Below are positions 5,221-5,979 of a DNA stretch of 5,979 nucleotides, one piece after another; within the stretch, counting starts at the first letter, position 1, and every line of letters starts with the position of its first letter. The translations under genes and the position numbers were made by a program. Below the pieces are notes generated by a model. The model was given only the letters and a program-made list of their open reading frames with translations. It was not told the DNA's origin and ran no database searches. The stretch comes from Candidatus Binatia bacterium (GTDB taxonomy: Bacteria > Desulfobacterota_B > Binatia > UBA9968): assembly GCA_025922795.1 (NCBI GenBank), contig JAICHC010000193.1, positions 1 to 5,979 of the forward strand, written 5' to 3'.

Positions 5221-5979
5221 ATGAACAACGTTGAACCTAAAGGCGCCGCCCACTGGATCGACCATTTTGTCGTCGGCACCAACGATATGGTCGCCTGGGC
5301 GGATTGGGCGGTGAATGGGATCGGACTGACCCGAAGACCGTTTACGGGACTCACGACCGCAGCGCGAAAAAAGAACATCAAAATCATCTGCTTTTTGTGG
5401 TGGCAAGGCGGATCGTGCCGCATCGGCGCATTCCTTCAGCCCGAGATCTACCCGCCGGCAAACGAGCTGGGCAAGGAGCTGCCGCGTTGCGGCTTTTACA
5501 TCCGGGGCGAAGACATCGACATGCATCTGCGCCGGCTCGATCGGCACAGGATTCCGCACACCGATCCGGTAAAGACGGCCGCCGACGGCGAGGAAGGCAC
5601 GGTCATCTACTTTGCCGATCCGGACGGCAATCAATATGAATTCTGGGCGCCCGTGCACATGCCGGAAGGCGCCATGGAAATCGCCACCGAAGAGAAAGTC
5701 GGCCGGATCAGCCACGCGGTCTTTGGTTGCCGCGAACTTGGCAGGACTGCCGCCTTCTTCGAAAAATACTGCGGCATCCAGCCCGAGCAAGGCTCCAGGA
5801 CCGCCGAGGGGACCTTGGTGCTGCGCTTAAGAGCCGGCGCGCGCCTGGTTTACAAGCTGGTTGATCGGGTCGATGAGCGTGTCGCCGGACATGGGCCGTG
5901 GTGGGACATGCATACCGCGCTGACGGTGCGCGAACAGGAGTTCTTTCCCAACTACCGGCGCATGTGGGAGGGACTTCCC
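5221..5979 (+). CDS. Two-domain VOC / extradiol (type I) dioxygenase-like protein, 3'-truncated
   Basis: The frame is open from ATG 5221 to the window edge (253 codons, no stop), so the C-terminus is missing. The ribosome site AAAAGGAG at 5207-5214 has a 6-base spacer. The first VOC domain spans about residues 11-143: W-I-D-H-F-V-V at 12-18 gives H15, and F-A-D-P-D-G-N-Q-Y-E-F-W at 131-142 gives E140. The second domain starts at about 160: R-I-S-H-A-V-F-G gives H165, and W-D-M-H-T-A-L-T-V gives H231. The spacing of H165 and H231 resembles the two iron-ligand histidines of BphC-type catechol dioxygenases; the third ligand, a Glu, would lie beyond the edge. Such enzymes cleave catechol-type rings next to the hydroxyls. 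A non-dioxygenase two-domain VOC protein is also possible. The gene is divergent from the TctC-like gene, which suggests joint control. Confidence 0.85.
   Translation, partial: MNNVEPKGAAHWIDHFVVGTNDMVAWADWAVNGIGLTRRPFTGLTTAARKKNIKIICFLWWQGGSCRIGAFLQPEIYPPANELGKELPRCGFYIRGEDIDMHLRRLDRHRIPHTDPVKTAADGEEGTVIYFADPDGNQYEFWAPVHMPEGAMEIATEEKVGRISHAVFGCRELGRTAAFFEKYCGIQPEQGSRTAEGTLVLRLRAGARLVYKLVDRVDERVAGHGPWWDMHTALTVREQEFFPNYRRMWEGLP

Noticed and set aside
5197..5790. 197-codon minus-strand frame
   Set aside because: It lies opposite the two-domain VOC gene, which has a ribosome site and clear domain motifs; the minus frame has neither.
1..5979. CRISPR arrays, tRNA or rRNA genes, insertion-sequence ends, tandem repeats
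   Set aside because: I scanned by eye for evenly spaced repeats, conserved RNA motifs and transposase-like products and found none.

Overview
The window looks like chromosomal DNA from a free-living Gram-negative bacterium, probably an uncultured soil or water lineage. The evidence is moderately high GC, a Bug/TctC-type periplasmic binding protein with a Sec signal peptide, and a mix of amidohydrolase-2, VOC-family and solute-binding genes. Such mixes are common in Betaproteobacteria and in uncultured groups such as Rokubacteria, Tectomicrobia and Binatia. The taxon cannot be fixed from the sequence alone. I see no rRNA, tRNA, CRISPR array, insertion sequence or phage gene.

Layout. (1) 1-851 (+) is the 3' part of a Vgb-like beta-propeller gene cut by the left edge. 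(2) 921-1814 (+) encodes a periplasmic-binding-fold (NMT1/SsuA-like) protein with no export signal. (3) 1898-3055 (+) encodes a metal-dependent amidohydrolase of the ACMSD/amidohydrolase-2 type. (4) 3225-3635 (+) encodes a single-domain VOC (glyoxalase-fold) protein. These four genes run in the same direction, with gaps of 69, 83 and 169 bases, and the first three could form one transcript. (5) 3840-4904 (-) encodes an exported TctC/Bug solute receptor that converges on gene 4. A perfect 10-bp hairpin lies between the two 3' ends. (6) 4905-5220 is a divergent control region with a good candidate promoter on the minus strand, a weaker one on the plus strand, and a dyad nearly midway between them. 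(7) 5221-5979 (+) is the 5' part of a two-domain VOC / extradiol-dioxygenase-like gene that runs off the right edge.

How the genes may fit together (inference). Amidohydrolase-2 enzymes decarboxylate or hydrolyse aromatic acids and ring-fission products. Extradiol dioxygenases open catechol-type rings. TctC-type receptors bind carboxylates outside the membrane. The set therefore reads best as a piece of an aromatic or carboxylate catabolism region. No gene in it identifies the substrate, and neither binding protein has a membrane partner here. I found no clear evidence of a wholly new system. The points most worth a second look are the leaderless binding-fold protein, the dyad in the divergent control region, and a short motif repeated upstream of three genes.
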